From an uncultured Clostridia bacterium (GTDB lineage: Bacteria; Bacillota; Clostridia; Christensenellales; Borkfalkiaceae): 64,000 bases of DNA. The notes below the pieces were generated by a model. That model ran no database searches. It was not told the DNA's origin and saw nothing but the letters and a program-made list of their open reading frames with translations. Shown piece after piece: positions 31,232-40,348 of the stretch. The stretch spans positions 14,116 to 78,115 of the forward strand of contig CAJGDO010000002.1 of assembly GCA_904502225.1 (NCBI GenBank). The letters run 5' to 3'. Both the position numbers and the translations under genes were made by a program. How positions within the stretch are numbered: the stretch's first letter is position 1; every line of letters begins with the position of its first letter.

Positions 31232-31960
31232 ATGAGCAAAGATAAGAATTTACACGCTGGGCATAGGGCCCGTGCAGTTGAATTGTTATTGAATAATGCA
31301 GAGGCTCTTACAGACCATCAGGTTCTAGAAGTTTTGTTGTTTTACGTTGTGCCAAGAATTGACACTAACCCGCTTGCACATAGGCTAATCAGGATTTTTG
31401 GGGACCTTAACGGTGTGTTCAGTGCAAGTAAAGAGCAACTTTCGGCTGTCGATGGTGTGGGTGAAAGAGTTTCAGCATTTATTGTCGCTATGGGCGAAGT
31501 GCTTAAAAGGGCAAGCAAAAAAGCCGAAAGGCAAATTGATTTTTCCACACCACAAAAGACAAAAGATTTTGTAATCGGGCTTTTAAGGTACGAAAGAAGC
31601 GAAAAGTTTATAATGCTTTTGTTAGACAAAAGGTTTTCGCTTGTTGCAAAGGTTGAGTTTACCGATAACGAAAAACACAAAGTCAGTGCGGAAATACCTG
31701 AACTTGTAAGTGCACTTAACGTCTATAAGCCTTGCCATGCAATTTTGACGCATAATCACACAAGCAATAACTGTTCACCAACCGCTGAAGACGACCTTTC
31801 GACTAAAAAGATTAATCTTTTGTGCCAATTAAACGGCGTTAATCTTATCGACCACGTTATCGTTGCGGGGGAAAAGACGTTTAGTTATAAAGCCGAAGGG
31901 CTTATTGAAAAAATTAAAGAACAAACCAATTTAGAAAAAATATTTAATGATATAAAATAG
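31232..31960 (+). CDS. radC: RadC-family JAB-domain protein
   Basis: The 242-residue protein has an N-terminal helix-hairpin-helix domain (AHRLIRIFGDLNGVFSASKEQLSAVDGVGERVSAFI) and a C-terminal JAB/MPN domain. The metal motif reads HAILTHNHTSNNCSPTAEDD. Typical RadC proteins have HNHPSG followed by PSxxD, so two usually conserved positions are changed here. A role in DNA repair has been questioned and its function is unclear. No ribosome binding site precedes the ATG and the -10 ends six bases upstream, so the mRNA may be leaderless. gltX follows after 16 bases. Confidence 0.88.
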   Translation: MSKDKNLHAGHRARAVELLLNNAEALTDHQVLEVLLFYVVPRIDTNPLAHRLIRIFGDLNGVFSASKEQLSAVDGVGERVSAFIVAMGEVLKRASKKAERQIDFSTPQKTKDFVIGLLRYERSEKFIMLLLDKRFSLVAKVEFTDNEKHKVSAEIPELVSALNVYKPCHAILTHNHTSNNCSPTAEDDLSTKKINLLCQLNGVNLIDHVIVAGEKTFSYKAEGLIEKIKEQTNLEKIFNDIK

Positions 31961-31976
31961 ATTTTAGGAGAAAAAT

Positions 31977-33410
31977 ATGGTAAGAACTCGTTTCGCACCA
32001 AGCCCAACAGGTTATTTGCATATCGGTGGGCTTCGAACAGCACTTTACGGATACCTTTATTCAAAGCGTTATGACGGAAAGTTTATTTTAAGAATTGAAG
32101 ATACTGACACGGCAAGATATGTTGACGGGTCTGTTCAAATTATTTACGATACTATGCGTGATTCGGGCATTATGTATGATGAAGGCCCAGACGTTGGCGG
32201 GGATTTTGGCCCTTACGTTCAAAGTGAAAGAAAAGACCTTTATTTAGAGTACGCAAAAAAACTGGTTGAACTTGGCGGGGCATATTACTGTTTCTGTAAG
32301 CCTGAAAGAATTGAAGGCTTAAAGGATGAAACGGGCAACATCAGATACGACAAGCACTGCTTAAAACTTTCAAAAGAAGAAATTGAGGCAAAAATTAAGG
32401 CGGGCGAGCCATACGTTATCCGTCAAAACGTGCCACTTGAAGGCACGGGCAGTTATCACGACCTTGTTTATGGTGACATTAGCGTTGACTATAAAGATAT
32501 TGAAGACGGTATATTGATTAAGAGTGACGGAATGCCAACATATAACTTTGCAAACGTTGTTGATGACCACTTGATGGGCATTACCCACGTTATTCGTGGC
32601 ACCGAATATCTTTCTTCTACACCAAAATATAATCTTATGTACGATGCATTTGGTTGGGAAAGACCAACTTACATTCACCTTCCACCTATTATGAAGGACG
32701 CTCAACACAAGTTAAGCAAGAGAAATGGCGACGCAAGTTATGAAGATTTTGTAAATAAGGGCTACGTTAAAGAGGCAATCGTAAACTACATTGCACTTTT
32801 AGGCTGGAGTCCAAAGTCTAACGTTGAAAAAATGAGTTTAAGCGAACTTTGTGCAAACTTTTCGCTTGAAGGCATCAACAAGTCGCCATCAATATTTGAC
32901 GAAGCCAAAATGAAATGGCTTTCTGGCGAATATATTAAGGCTATGACTGATGAAGAGTTTGTTGAAAAAGCAGACAAGTTCTTAAAAGAAAGCAAGGTTT
33001 ACGGCAAATACGATTTATTAAAGATTGCATCTTTATTAAAAACAAGAATTGAAATCTTTAGCGAAATACCTGAAAAAATCAACTTTTTAGAAGAGTTTGA
33101 TAGATACGATTTAGAACTTTACACGCATAAGAAGATGAAGACGGACAAAGAAATCGCTAAAACCGTTCTTCCACTTGCAAGAAAGGCTATTGCTGAATTA
33201 AAAGAGTTCACTTTTGACGGCGTGCACGATTCGTTAATGGCACTTGTTGAACAACTTGGCGTTAAAAACGGGCAAGTTTTCTGGTGCGTTAGGGTTGCTA
33301 TCTCTGGCAAACAATCAACTGCTGGTGGCGTTATGGAAATTGCCGAACTTTTAGGCAAGGAAGAAACGCTTAAAAGACTTGACTATTCAATAGCATTGTT
33401 AAACGAATAA
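31977..33410 (+). CDS. gltX: Glutamyl-tRNA synthetase
   Basis: The 477-residue class I synthetase charges tRNA-Glu. The HIGH-type motif is FAPSPTGYLHIGGLRTALYGYLYS at residues 5-28 and the KMSKS-type motif is HKLSKRNGD near residue 244. The C-terminal anticodon-binding region ends normally. AGGAG precedes the ATG. Its stop shares one base with the acpS start, and radC lies upstream, so the three form an operon. Whether it also charges tRNA-Gln cannot be told here. Confidence 0.96.
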   Translation: MVRTRFAPSPTGYLHIGGLRTALYGYLYSKRYDGKFILRIEDTDTARYVDGSVQIIYDTMRDSGIMYDEGPDVGGDFGPYVQSERKDLYLEYAKKLVELGGAYYCFCKPERIEGLKDETGNIRYDKHCLKLSKEEIEAKIKAGEPYVIRQNVPLEGTGSYHDLVYGDISVDYKDIEDGILIKSDGMPTYNFANVVDDHLMGITHVIRGTEYLSSTPKYNLMYDAFGWERPTYIHLPPIMKDAQHKLSKRNGDASYEDFVNKGYVKEAIVNYIALLGWSPKSNVEKMSLSELCANFSLEGINKSPSIFDEAKMKWLSGEYIKAMTDEEFVEKADKFLKESKVYGKYDLLKIASLLKTRIEIFSEIPEKINFLEEFDRYDLELYTHKKMKTDKEIAKTVLPLARKAIAELKEFTFDGVHDSLMALVEQLGVKNGQVFWCVRVAISGKQSTAGGVMEIAELLGKEETLKRLDYSIALLNE

Positions 33411-33748
33411 TGATTGGCATAGATATTGTTGAAGTAAAAAGAGTTGAAAAACTTATAGAAAACCAAGAAAACGCGAAGAAGTTGTTTTTTAGCGAAGAAC
33501 TTTCGTATGCTTACGCTAACCACTCCCCTGCAATGCATTTGGCGGGTTGCTTTTGTGTTAAAGAAAGCGTTGTTAAGGCTCTTGGCGGTGGCTTTATTCG
33601 TGAAGTTAAGGTTTTGCATTATGAAAACGGAAAACCTTACGTGGAACTCTTTGGCAAAACCAAAGAACTTTTGGGCGATAAAAAAATTGACGTTTCAATT
33701 TCACACACAACTGAACTTGCAACGGCAGTTTGCTTGGTGAAAGAATAA
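33410..33748 (+). CDS. acpS: Holo-[acyl-carrier-protein] synthase
   Basis: The 112-residue enzyme transfers 4'-phosphopantetheine from CoA to acyl carrier protein. The N-terminal MIGIDIVEVKRVEKLI, the metal-binding LAGCFCVKESVVKALG and the late VSISHTTELATAVCLV are typical. Its ATG overlaps the gltX stop by one base (TAATGA), so it is translationally coupled. Confidence 0.95.
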   Translation: MIGIDIVEVKRVEKLIENQENAKKLFFSEELSYAYANHSPAMHLAGCFCVKESVVKALGGGFIREVKVLHYENGKPYVELFGKTKELLGDKKIDVSISHTTELATAVCLVKE

Positions 33749-33799
33749 TAAACGAACAAAAAATGCCAAACGAACTGTTAAAAAAGGCTAAATAAATTT

Positions 33800-33832
33800 A
33801 AAAACGCACGCTTGATTAAGCGTGCGTTTATT
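33800..33832. terminator. Bidirectional terminator
   Basis: AAACGCACGCTT and AAGCGTGCGTTT form a 12-bp stem with a GATT loop between the converging acpS and yyaC genes. Confidence 0.82.
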
Positions 33833-33840
33833 TGCTTTTA

Positions 33841-34410
33841 TTATGCCCCAAACGAATTGATTGAAAAATTATTTTTGTTATTAAGATAGCAAACGTATTT
33901 TTCTATTCCGTTTGCAATAGTTTCAGCCATTTTATATATTAAGTTAAGCCTTGTCAAATTGAAAAGATTATAATTTTTATTTGACCTTGATGCAACAACG
34001 CCAATTATACTGATATCACCAACCGTTCCTAAATTCTTATCTACGCCAAGCCCAGGCTTTAATCCCCTATCAAACACACGAACAAGCCCCACGTCATCAC
34101 TGTTGCCTATTGCTGCATCAATGGCAATTGAAATCGAGTTCGGATGCATTTGTTTTAGATAAGTTCTTGCATATTCAATTTCTTTTGCCGTTATAGGAAA
34201 GTTTAACGTTCCATAAACGTATGAGCCAATATTCTTATTTTTCAAAAACGTTCCAACCAAAGGCCCTAAACTATCCCCCAACACTAAATCACTTCCAATG
34301 CAAATGAAAAAAGGTTTTTTATTTTTAACGTTGCAATCGATTAAGCCTTGATATATCCCCATTGAAGAATGGTCGTTAAAAGTGCTAAACGAAAATTCCT
34401 TGCCTGCCAT
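33841..34410 (-). CDS. yyaC: YyaC-type (DUF1256) sporulation protein
   Basis: The 189-residue protein has FFICIGSDLVLGDSLGPLVGTFL, SIAIDAAIGNSDDVG, RGLKPGLGVDKNLGTVGDISIIGVV and a helical C-terminus. This is the pattern of YyaC, a relative of the germination protease GPR. In B. subtilis yyaC lies near the origin and is expressed in sporulation. The gene suggests a spore-forming ancestry. No strong ribosome binding site is visible; the ATG at 34410 is chosen over a GTG four codons upstream. Confidence 0.85.
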   Translation of the reverse strand: MAGKEFSFSTFNDHSSMGIYQGLIDCNVKNKKPFFICIGSDLVLGDSLGPLVGTFLKNKNIGSYVYGTLNFPITAKEIEYARTYLKQMHPNSISIAIDAAIGNSDDVGLVRVFDRGLKPGLGVDKNLGTVGDISIIGVVASRSNKNYNLFNLTRLNLIYKMAETIANGIEKYVCYLNNKNNFSINSFGA

Positions 34411-34541
34411 ATAATTTCTCACTTAAAAATTTTATTAAAGTAAATATTGCCAAAAAAGTAAAATATATACAAAATTTTTATTTTTTATAGTAAAAAACAA
34501 AAAAATGTGTTATAATAAAGAAAATATTTACAAGGTGCATT

Positions 34542-35291
34542 ATGACAAACATTCTTTCTTCAAGTCTTTGCGCCACCATAGATATTATAGCGCTAATTTT
34601 TATTTTAGTGTTTGCACTGCACGGTGCAATAAAAGGTTTCACAAAAACGTTCTTTTCTTTGTTTGGAACTTTCATTGGGCTTCTTTTGGCAGTTTTGCTT
34701 GCCCCATCGGTTGTTAAGTTTATGCAAAGCAAACACGGGCTAATCAGCAGTTTTGCAAACGAACTAGATGGAGTTGTGACAAACCTGTTTGGAAAAAACG
34801 TTCTATCAATTAAGATTAGCGATGCAAACAAAGCCACGTTGACTTCGGCAGGGCTAGGCGGATATATCGCAAGCATTATCCTTTCGCTCAAAACTGGCTC
34901 CTACTCCCCTGATGCAACAGTTGGCGATGCGTTATGCCCAACATTTGCATACTATATTGTGTTAATCTTGTCTGTGGTTGTGCTGTTTATATTATTTAAA
35001 TTAATATTTGCGGTATTATGCTCATTGGTTAAAGATGCGTATAAAAACAAAAAAGTTGAGAAATTTGACAAGACGCTAGGCTTTTTTCTAGGGATTGTTC
35101 ACGGAATTATCATTTTTGAACTCGTTATTATGATTATAAGTATTATTCCACTTAACTTTTTCCAAAACATTTATGCAAATATCCAAATATCGACTATTGC
35201 TAAATTTATTGCCGATATCAACATGTTTAACCTTATTATCACCGCAATCAGTCAAAACAACGTTATAAACATAATAATATCAACAATTTAG
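34542..35291 (+). CDS. CvpA-family membrane protein
   Basis: The 249-residue protein has four or so hydrophobic spans. The N-terminal signature ALIFILVFALHGAIKGFTKTFFSLFGTFIGLLLAVLLAP matches CvpA-type proteins, and the second half has VVVLFILFKLIFAVLC and KTLGFFLGIVHGIIIFELVI. AAGGTG precedes the ATG. CvpA proteins are linked to colicin V production in E. coli and to division-site or cell-envelope roles elsewhere. Function here is unknown. Confidence 0.75.
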   Translation: MTNILSSSLCATIDIIALIFILVFALHGAIKGFTKTFFSLFGTFIGLLLAVLLAPSVVKFMQSKHGLISSFANELDGVVTNLFGKNVLSIKISDANKATLTSAGLGGYIASIILSLKTGSYSPDATVGDALCPTFAYYIVLILSVVVLFILFKLIFAVLCSLVKDAYKNKKVEKFDKTLGFFLGIVHGIIIFELVIMIISIIPLNFFQNIYANIQISTIAKFIADINMFNLIITAISQNNVINIIISTI

Positions 35292-35324
35292 TATAAAAAA
35301 CAATAAAAAATTAAAAAAAACTAT

Positions 35325-35367
35325 AAAACGTCTGCAAAAGGAATAAATTTTTGCAGACGTTTTTTAT
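35325..35367 (+). terminator. Rho-independent terminator
   Basis: AAAACGTCTGCAAAA and TTTTGCAGACGTTTT form a 15-bp stem followed by Ts. Confidence 0.9.
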
Positions 35368-35538
35368 TTTTTTAGGTTAAAAATTATAAAAAATGCTTTA
35401 AATAACCTTCAAAACAACCTAAAAAACAATAAAAACGTTGAATAAATGGATAAAAAGCCCCTAAAACAAGCAAAACTAACCTATTTTTATAAATATATAC
35501 ACATATTAAAATACCCCCATTTATTTTTACCCCATTTT

Positions 35539-35554
35539 TGTTTCACGTGAAACA
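35539..35554. promoter_or_regulatory. parS site 1
   Basis: TGTTTCACGTGAAACA is a perfect 16-bp palindrome identical to the ParB-binding consensus of B. subtilis. ParB (39253-40158) should nucleate and spread here. It lies in a gene-poor, AT-rich stretch upstream of ftsH-parA-parB. Confidence 0.93.
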
Positions 35555-35578
35555 CCTATTTTTTTATATTTTTTAAAT

Positions 35579-35594
35579 TGTTCCACGTGAAACA
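35579..35594. promoter_or_regulatory. parS site 2
   Basis: TGTTCCACGTGAAACA matches the parS consensus with one asymmetric base. It lies 40 bases (about four helical turns) from site 1, on the same face of the DNA. Confidence 0.92.
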
Positions 35595-35668
35595 GCAAAA
35601 TCAAAAAAGCCAACGTGTTTTATAAAATTTATTTTTGGGCTCGCTCTGTTTTTGCTAAAAACAACCCT

Positions 35669-35727
35669 TGTGAGACAAAATGGCAAAAATTTTTCCCACC
35701 TAAAAAATTAAACCATTCTGTCTCACA
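35669..35727. repeat. 59-base inverted repeat near parS
   Basis: Arms of 15 bases (35669-35683 and 35713-35727, outer part TGTGAGACA/TGTCTCACA) pair at 14 of 15 positions around a 29-base AT-rich loop. No T-run follows and no gene is visible. It could be a protein site or a relic of a small mobile element. Confidence 0.7.
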
Positions 35728-35970
35728 GCGTTAAAATGACATTTTTTAAAGCACAAAATTGCCCGCAAATTTCCCATTTTTTTATAATTTAGCTTTTGTT
35801 ATAGATTTTGTGAGCGATGTTTATGGCAAAAACTTTTGCTAAAACGATGGTGTAGGGCGGTGGCAAATTGGTTTTTCTTAATTTTTATTTTTAAGTTTAT
35901 CTTAAATAGTTTTTTTGCGTATAGTAAAACTTAACAATTTTTTTAAAATTTTGTTTTATAAAACATTATA

Positions 35971-36009
35971 GGTGCAAAATATTTTATCAATTTTATAGCG
36001 TTTTGCACC
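35971..36009. repeat. Inverted repeat upstream of the ftsH promoter
   Basis: GGTGCAAAA (35971-35979) and TTTTGCACC (36001-36009) are exact 9-bp arms with a 21-base AT-rich loop. The stretch 35368-36080 otherwise holds only the two parS sites and the inverted repeat at 35669-35727; I see no gene in it. Confidence 0.6.
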
Positions 36010-36080
36010 ATAGTAAAATGCGTAGCGCCATATATAAAATCTTTGCTTTTTCAAACCAGAGTAAAATTTTGGAAAAAGTA

Positions 36081-36109
36081 TTGTATTTTTTTAACTTATA
36101 TTGTATAAT
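36081..36109 (+). promoter_or_regulatory. Promoter of ftsH-parA-parB
   Basis: TTGTAT (36081-36086), 17 bases and TATAAT (36104-36109). The transcript would have about 135 bases before the ftsH start. Confidence 0.7.
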
Positions 36110-36251
36110 ATAAATAATAAACATTAGAAATTCCCTTGCGAATTTAACGATTTTCTCAAAAATGCTCGCTTAACTTAAGGTTTAATTAAGGGTGAGTTAA
36201 TATTATGTGTGTATAATTCGCAATGAACGATTTTATAAAGGAGAAATTATT

Positions 36252-38399
36252 TTGGGCAAAAAGAAAGGAAAAGGGATATGGATTATCCTTGGCATTATAG
36301 TGGCAGTTATAGCGATTTTCTCGTTTACCTCTTGCTTAATGGGTAGAACAGAAGTGAATACTTCTGAATTGCATTCTATATTGGAAGTAATGGCGGAAGA
36401 TAATGGTGAAACCACCAAGAAGATATTAAGTGTAGACGAATTAGATAAGGCCAATGCTAAACAAATCAAGCAAGAAATCATCGGCAGTGGCTTTAGCAAG
36501 AGCGAGGGCATTAAGATTACAAACGTTTTGTTTGATGGATACGTTGTCGAATTTGATTTAGTAAGCGTAAAAACGGGCGAAGTTTTGACCTTTACGACCA
36601 ATTATTCAAGGGCTGATAGCGAGGTTGAAAAACTAACCGAACTAATGAGTGGTTTGGGCATAAGCTATTCTTACACCGACCCTAACGCTGGCTCAATTTG
36701 GTCATCATTGTTGCCGCTTGGCGGAACGATTTTGATAGCAATTGTGTTCTTTATTCTTATGATGCAAACTCAAGGTGGAACAAAGAGTGCAATGAACTTT
36801 GCAAAAACCAATGCAAGAGTGAACCAAAACTTAAAAGTAAGGTTTACCGACGTTGCAGGTGCAGAGGAAGAAAAGGAAGAGTTGGCGGAAGTTGTTGACT
36901 TCTTGAAAAACCCTAAAAAATTCTCTGACCTTGGTGCAAGAATACCAAAAGGCGTGTTGCTTGTAGGCCCTCCGGGCACGGGTAAAACCTTGTTTGCAAA
37001 AGCCGTTGCGGGCGAAGCGGGTGTACCGTTCTTTTCAATAAGCGGTTCAGACTTTGTAGAAATGTTTGTCGGCGTTGGTGCATCAAGGGTAAGAGATTTA
37101 TTCGACATGGCAAAAAAGAGTATGCCATGCATAGTGTTTATTGACGAAATTGACGCAGTCGGCCGTCAAAGAGGCACAGGTATGGGCGGTGGCCACGATG
37201 AAAGAGAGCAAACGCTTAACCAACTTCTCGTTCAAATGGACGGTTTTGAAACCAACGACGGCATAATCGTTATGGCGGCAACCAACAGAGCGGACATATT
37301 AGACCCAGCATTGTTGCGTCCAGGCAGATTTGACAGGCAAATTTACGTAAACGTGCCAGACGTTAGGGGTAGAGAAGCGATTTTGAAAGTCCATGCAAGA
37401 AACAAACCGCTTGCAAGCGAAGTAAGTTTCAAAACGGTTGCAAGAATGACCAGTGGTTTTTCGGGTGCAGACCTTGAAAACTTGCTAAACGAAGCAGCGA
37501 TTTTGGCAGCGAGAGCAAACAGAAAATTCATTACTAACAAAGACCTTTACGAAGGCATAAACAAAGTATTGATGGGCCCACAAAAGAAGAGCAGGCTTGT
37601 GACCGAAACGGATAAACGTATAACGGCATACCACGAATCAGGCCACGCAGTACTAGCACGATTGTTGCCAAACTGCGACCCTGTGCATGAAGTTTCGATA
37701 ATTCCAAGAGGTCAAGCGGCGGGCTATACAATGACAAGACCTGATAGCGACGACAACCACTTAACCAAGGCAAAATTGTTAGACGATATAGTTATGACTC
37801 TTGGCGGAAGGGTTGCCGAAGAACTTATTATAAAAGACATATCGGCGGGGGCATCGGGCGACATACAAGCGGTGACCAAGCGAGCAAGGTTGATGGTGAC
37901 CGAGTGGGGTATGAGCGACAAGGTAGGCCCAATCTCATACGGTTCGGATAAAGAAGTGTTTATCGGCAGAGATATGGCATCGCACGTAAATTACAGCGAG
38001 CAAACTGCAGGTATTATCGACGAAGAAATAAGAAAGATAATCGACGGAGGCTTAAAGAAAGCCCGTGATTTATTGTCAAAGAACAAGACCTTGCTTGACA
38101 ACATGGCAAGATTGTTGGTGGAAAGAGAAACTATTTTCAGCGAAGAAGTCGATATGCTTATGGAAGGAAAGAGCGTGGAAGAAATCATGGCGTTTATGGA
38201 CGAAAACGAAAGGACGCTTAACCAAAACCCGTTCGATAGAAAATCGGTTATAATCAGCGAAAAAGAGGCTAAAGCCAAAAAGGCAAAAACCAAACCCGCC
38301 GAAAAAACAGCGGAAAAAGAAACAGCCGAAAAGACCGACGAAACAACGGCCGACCAAAACGAAGACAAGGGCGAAAATGACACAAACGCCCAACAATAA
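36252..38399 (+). CDS. ftsH: ATP-dependent zinc metalloprotease FtsH
   Basis: The 715-residue membrane protease degrades misfolded and regulatory membrane proteins. It has an N-terminal span (IWIILGIIVAVIAIFSF), an extracytoplasmic domain, a second span near residue 145, Walker A GPPGTGKT near 238, Walker B CIVFIDEIDAVGRQRG, the second region of homology, and the zinc site HESGHAV near 460. A Lys/Glu/Thr-rich tail ends it. I chose TTG at 36252 because AAAGGAG sits eight bases upstream; an in-frame ATG at 36207 has no such site. parA follows. Confidence 0.95.
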   Translation: MGKKKGKGIWIILGIIVAVIAIFSFTSCLMGRTEVNTSELHSILEVMAEDNGETTKKILSVDELDKANAKQIKQEIIGSGFSKSEGIKITNVLFDGYVVEFDLVSVKTGEVLTFTTNYSRADSEVEKLTELMSGLGISYSYTDPNAGSIWSSLLPLGGTILIAIVFFILMMQTQGGTKSAMNFAKTNARVNQNLKVRFTDVAGAEEEKEELAEVVDFLKNPKKFSDLGARIPKGVLLVGPPGTGKTLFAKAVAGEAGVPFFSISGSDFVEMFVGVGASRVRDLFDMAKKSMPCIVFIDEIDAVGRQRGTGMGGGHDEREQTLNQLLVQMDGFETNDGIIVMAATNRADILDPALLRPGRFDRQIYVNVPDVRGREAILKVHARNKPLASEVSFKTVARMTSGFSGADLENLLNEAAILAARANRKFITNKDLYEGINKVLMGPQKKSRLVTETDKRITAYHESGHAVLARLLPNCDPVHEVSIIPRGQAAGYTMTRPDSDDNHLTKAKLLDDIVMTLGGRVAEELIIKDISAGASGDIQAVTKRARLMVTEWGMSDKVGPISYGSDKEVFIGRDMASHVNYSEQTAGIIDEEIRKIIDGGLKKARDLLSKNKTLLDNMARLLVERETIFSEEVDMLMEGKSVEEIMAFMDENERTLNQNPFDRKSVIISEKEAKAKKAKTKPAEKTAEKETAEKTDETTADQNEDKGENDTNAQQ

Positions 38400-38457
38400 A
38401 CTTAAAACCAACAACTGAAAACCCCAAAAAGCGAAAAACAGCAAAGGAGAGCAAACG

Positions 38458-39240
38458 ATGGGAAAAATAATAGCTTTTTCGAACCAGAAAGGTGGCGTAG
38501 GCAAAACGACAACGTGCGTGAACATGTCAGCATACTTGGCCCATAAGGGCTACAAATGCTTAATAGTGGACCTTGATGCCCAAGGCAACGCAACGAGCGG
38601 ATTAGGCTTTGCAAAAAGCGACGTAAAAGCGTCGGTATATAACGTAATGATAGACGAAATGCCGATAGAACAAGCGGTGCTAAAAACGGACGTGGAAGGC
38701 TTGGACATTTTGCCATCGAACATAGACCTTGCTGGGGCAGAAGTTGAATTGGTGTATATCAAGGAACGAGAAAAGGTTTTAAGAAAAGTCCTAGAGAAAG
38801 CCAAAGAAAGTTATGATTATATTACGATAGACTGTCCGCCATCGTTGGGGTTATTGACGATAAACGCCCTAGCGGCGAGCGACACGGTTATGATACCGAT
38901 ACAAAGCGAGTATTACGCATTGGAAGGCTTATCTCAACTAATGAACACAATAAAACTCGTAGTAAAGCACCTTAACCCAGCGTTAAAAATCGAAGGCGTT
39001 GTGCTAACGATGAACGACAACAGAGCAATCATCTCAAGGCAAATCAGCCAAGAAATCCGCAAATACTTTGGCAAACGAGTGTTTGACACCGTTATACCAA
39101 GGAACATAAGGCTAGCCGAAGCCCCAAGCCACGGCAAGCCAATAATGTTGCACGATACCAGATGCTCTGGAGCGAAAGCATACCTAGCGTTGACCGAAGA
39201 ATATTTGGAAAGACAACCAACCAAGAAAACCAAAGAATAA
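38458..39240 (+). CDS. parA: Chromosome partitioning ATPase ParA/Soj
   Basis: The 260-residue Walker-type ATPase has the deviant P-loop KGGVGKTTTCVNMSAYLA near residue 10, LDAQGNATSGLG and IDCPPSLGLLTINAL. With ParB and parS it organises and segregates origin regions and influences DnaA activity in related bacteria. AAAGGAG precedes the ATG and parB starts 12 bases downstream. Confidence 0.95.
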   Translation: MGKIIAFSNQKGGVGKTTTCVNMSAYLAHKGYKCLIVDLDAQGNATSGLGFAKSDVKASVYNVMIDEMPIEQAVLKTDVEGLDILPSNIDLAGAEVELVYIKEREKVLRKVLEKAKESYDYITIDCPPSLGLLTINALAASDTVMIPIQSEYYALEGLSQLMNTIKLVVKHLNPALKIEGVVLTMNDNRAIISRQISQEIRKYFGKRVFDTVIPRNIRLAEAPSHGKPIMLHDTRCSGAKAYLALTEEYLERQPTKKTKE

Positions 39241-39252
39241 AGGGGATAAAAA

Positions 39253-40158
39253 ATGAAAGCCAAAGGATTAGGAAAAGGCCTATCAGCACTATTTTCAGAA
39301 ACAGAAGAAGATTACGGCAAGAGCCTGTTGTTTGAGGAAGAAGAAAGCGACAAAACGGGCGAAACGGTAAAACAAATAGAAATTAGTTCAATCTTTGCAA
39401 ACCCAAACCAGCCACGAAAAGTGTTTGACCAAACGGCGTTGCAAGAACTAGCCGACTCTATCTCAAAGCACGGCGTAATCATGCCAATCATCGTCAACAA
39501 GAGTGGCGACAGGTATATGATAATCGCAGGCGAAAGGCGATTTAGGGCGAGTAAACTAGCAGGACTTTCGACCGTTCCGGTAATCGTAAAGAACTATACC
39601 GAAAGGCAAATCAAAGAAATCTCGCTTATCGAGAACTTGCAAAGGGAAGACTTAAACCCAATCGAAGCGGCAACTGCAATGCGTTCGCTAATGGACGATT
39701 ACGGAATGACACAGGAAGACTTGGCTGACAGAATAGGCAAGTCAAGACCAGCCATTGCCAACACTTTGAGATTGTTGAATTTGGCCCCAGAAGTAATAAA
39801 AATGGTTGCAAACGGCACGCTATCTGCTGGGCACGCAAGGGCGATTCTATCTTTGCCACAAACCGACCAGAAAAAGTATGCCGAACAGTCTATAAAGGAA
39901 GGCTTGTCGGTTAGAGAAATCGAAAAGAAAGTCAAGGAATTCTTTGAGCCTGAAGAAGTTAAAGCCAAAAAGAAAATCAGGCAAGAACTTTCGGCTGAAC
40001 TAAAAGAACTTGTAAGCGAAATGCAAAGGGTTTTAGGCACCAAAGTCAACGCTATCGGCAACGATAAAAAGGGCAGAATTTATATCGATTATTACACCAG
40101 AGACGACCTTGATAGAATAAGCGAAATAATAGAAAAAGCCAAAACCGACAAAAAATAA
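39253..40158 (+). CDS. parB: Chromosome partitioning protein ParB/Spo0J
   Basis: The 301-residue protein has the ParB nuclease-like CTP-binding domain (ISSIFANPNQPRKVFD, then IIAGERRFRASKLAGL and EISLIENLQREDLNPIEAA). A helix-turn-helix follows (TQEDLADRIGKSRPAIANTLRLLNL), and the C-terminus is a dimerisation domain. It binds the parS sites at 35539 and 35579, about 3.7 kb upstream. The operon ends at a strong terminator. Confidence 0.95.
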   Translation: MKAKGLGKGLSALFSETEEDYGKSLLFEEEESDKTGETVKQIEISSIFANPNQPRKVFDQTALQELADSISKHGVIMPIIVNKSGDRYMIIAGERRFRASKLAGLSTVPVIVKNYTERQIKEISLIENLQREDLNPIEAATAMRSLMDDYGMTQEDLADRIGKSRPAIANTLRLLNLAPEVIKMVANGTLSAGHARAILSLPQTDQKKYAEQSIKEGLSVREIEKKVKEFFEPEEVKAKKKIRQELSAELKELVSEMQRVLGTKVNAIGNDKKGRIYIDYYTRDDLDRISEIIEKAKTDKK

Positions 40159-40209
40159 AAGCATTTAGTCGCCAACAAAAAACATAAAAACAAACAAAAC
40201 AACCCAAAG

Positions 40210-40250
40210 AAAAAAGCGTTTTTGTAACAAAGCAAAAACGCTTTTTTTTG
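40210..40250 (+). terminator. Rho-independent terminator of parB
   Basis: AAAAAGCGTTTTTG and CAAAAACGCTTTTT form a 14-bp stem followed by Ts. Confidence 0.9.
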
Positions 40251-40348
40251 TTTTTTTAGAAAAAAATAAAAAATTTTTCCAAAAACCGCCATTTTAGACA
40301 AAAAACAATCAAAATTTGCAAAAAAACCATAAAAACTTTAAAAAAGTG

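Noticed and set aside
36207..36251. ATG start for FtsH at 36207
   Set aside because: No ribosome binding site precedes it, whereas AAAGGAG lies at the right distance from TTG 36252, which also gives the normal FtsH N-terminus.
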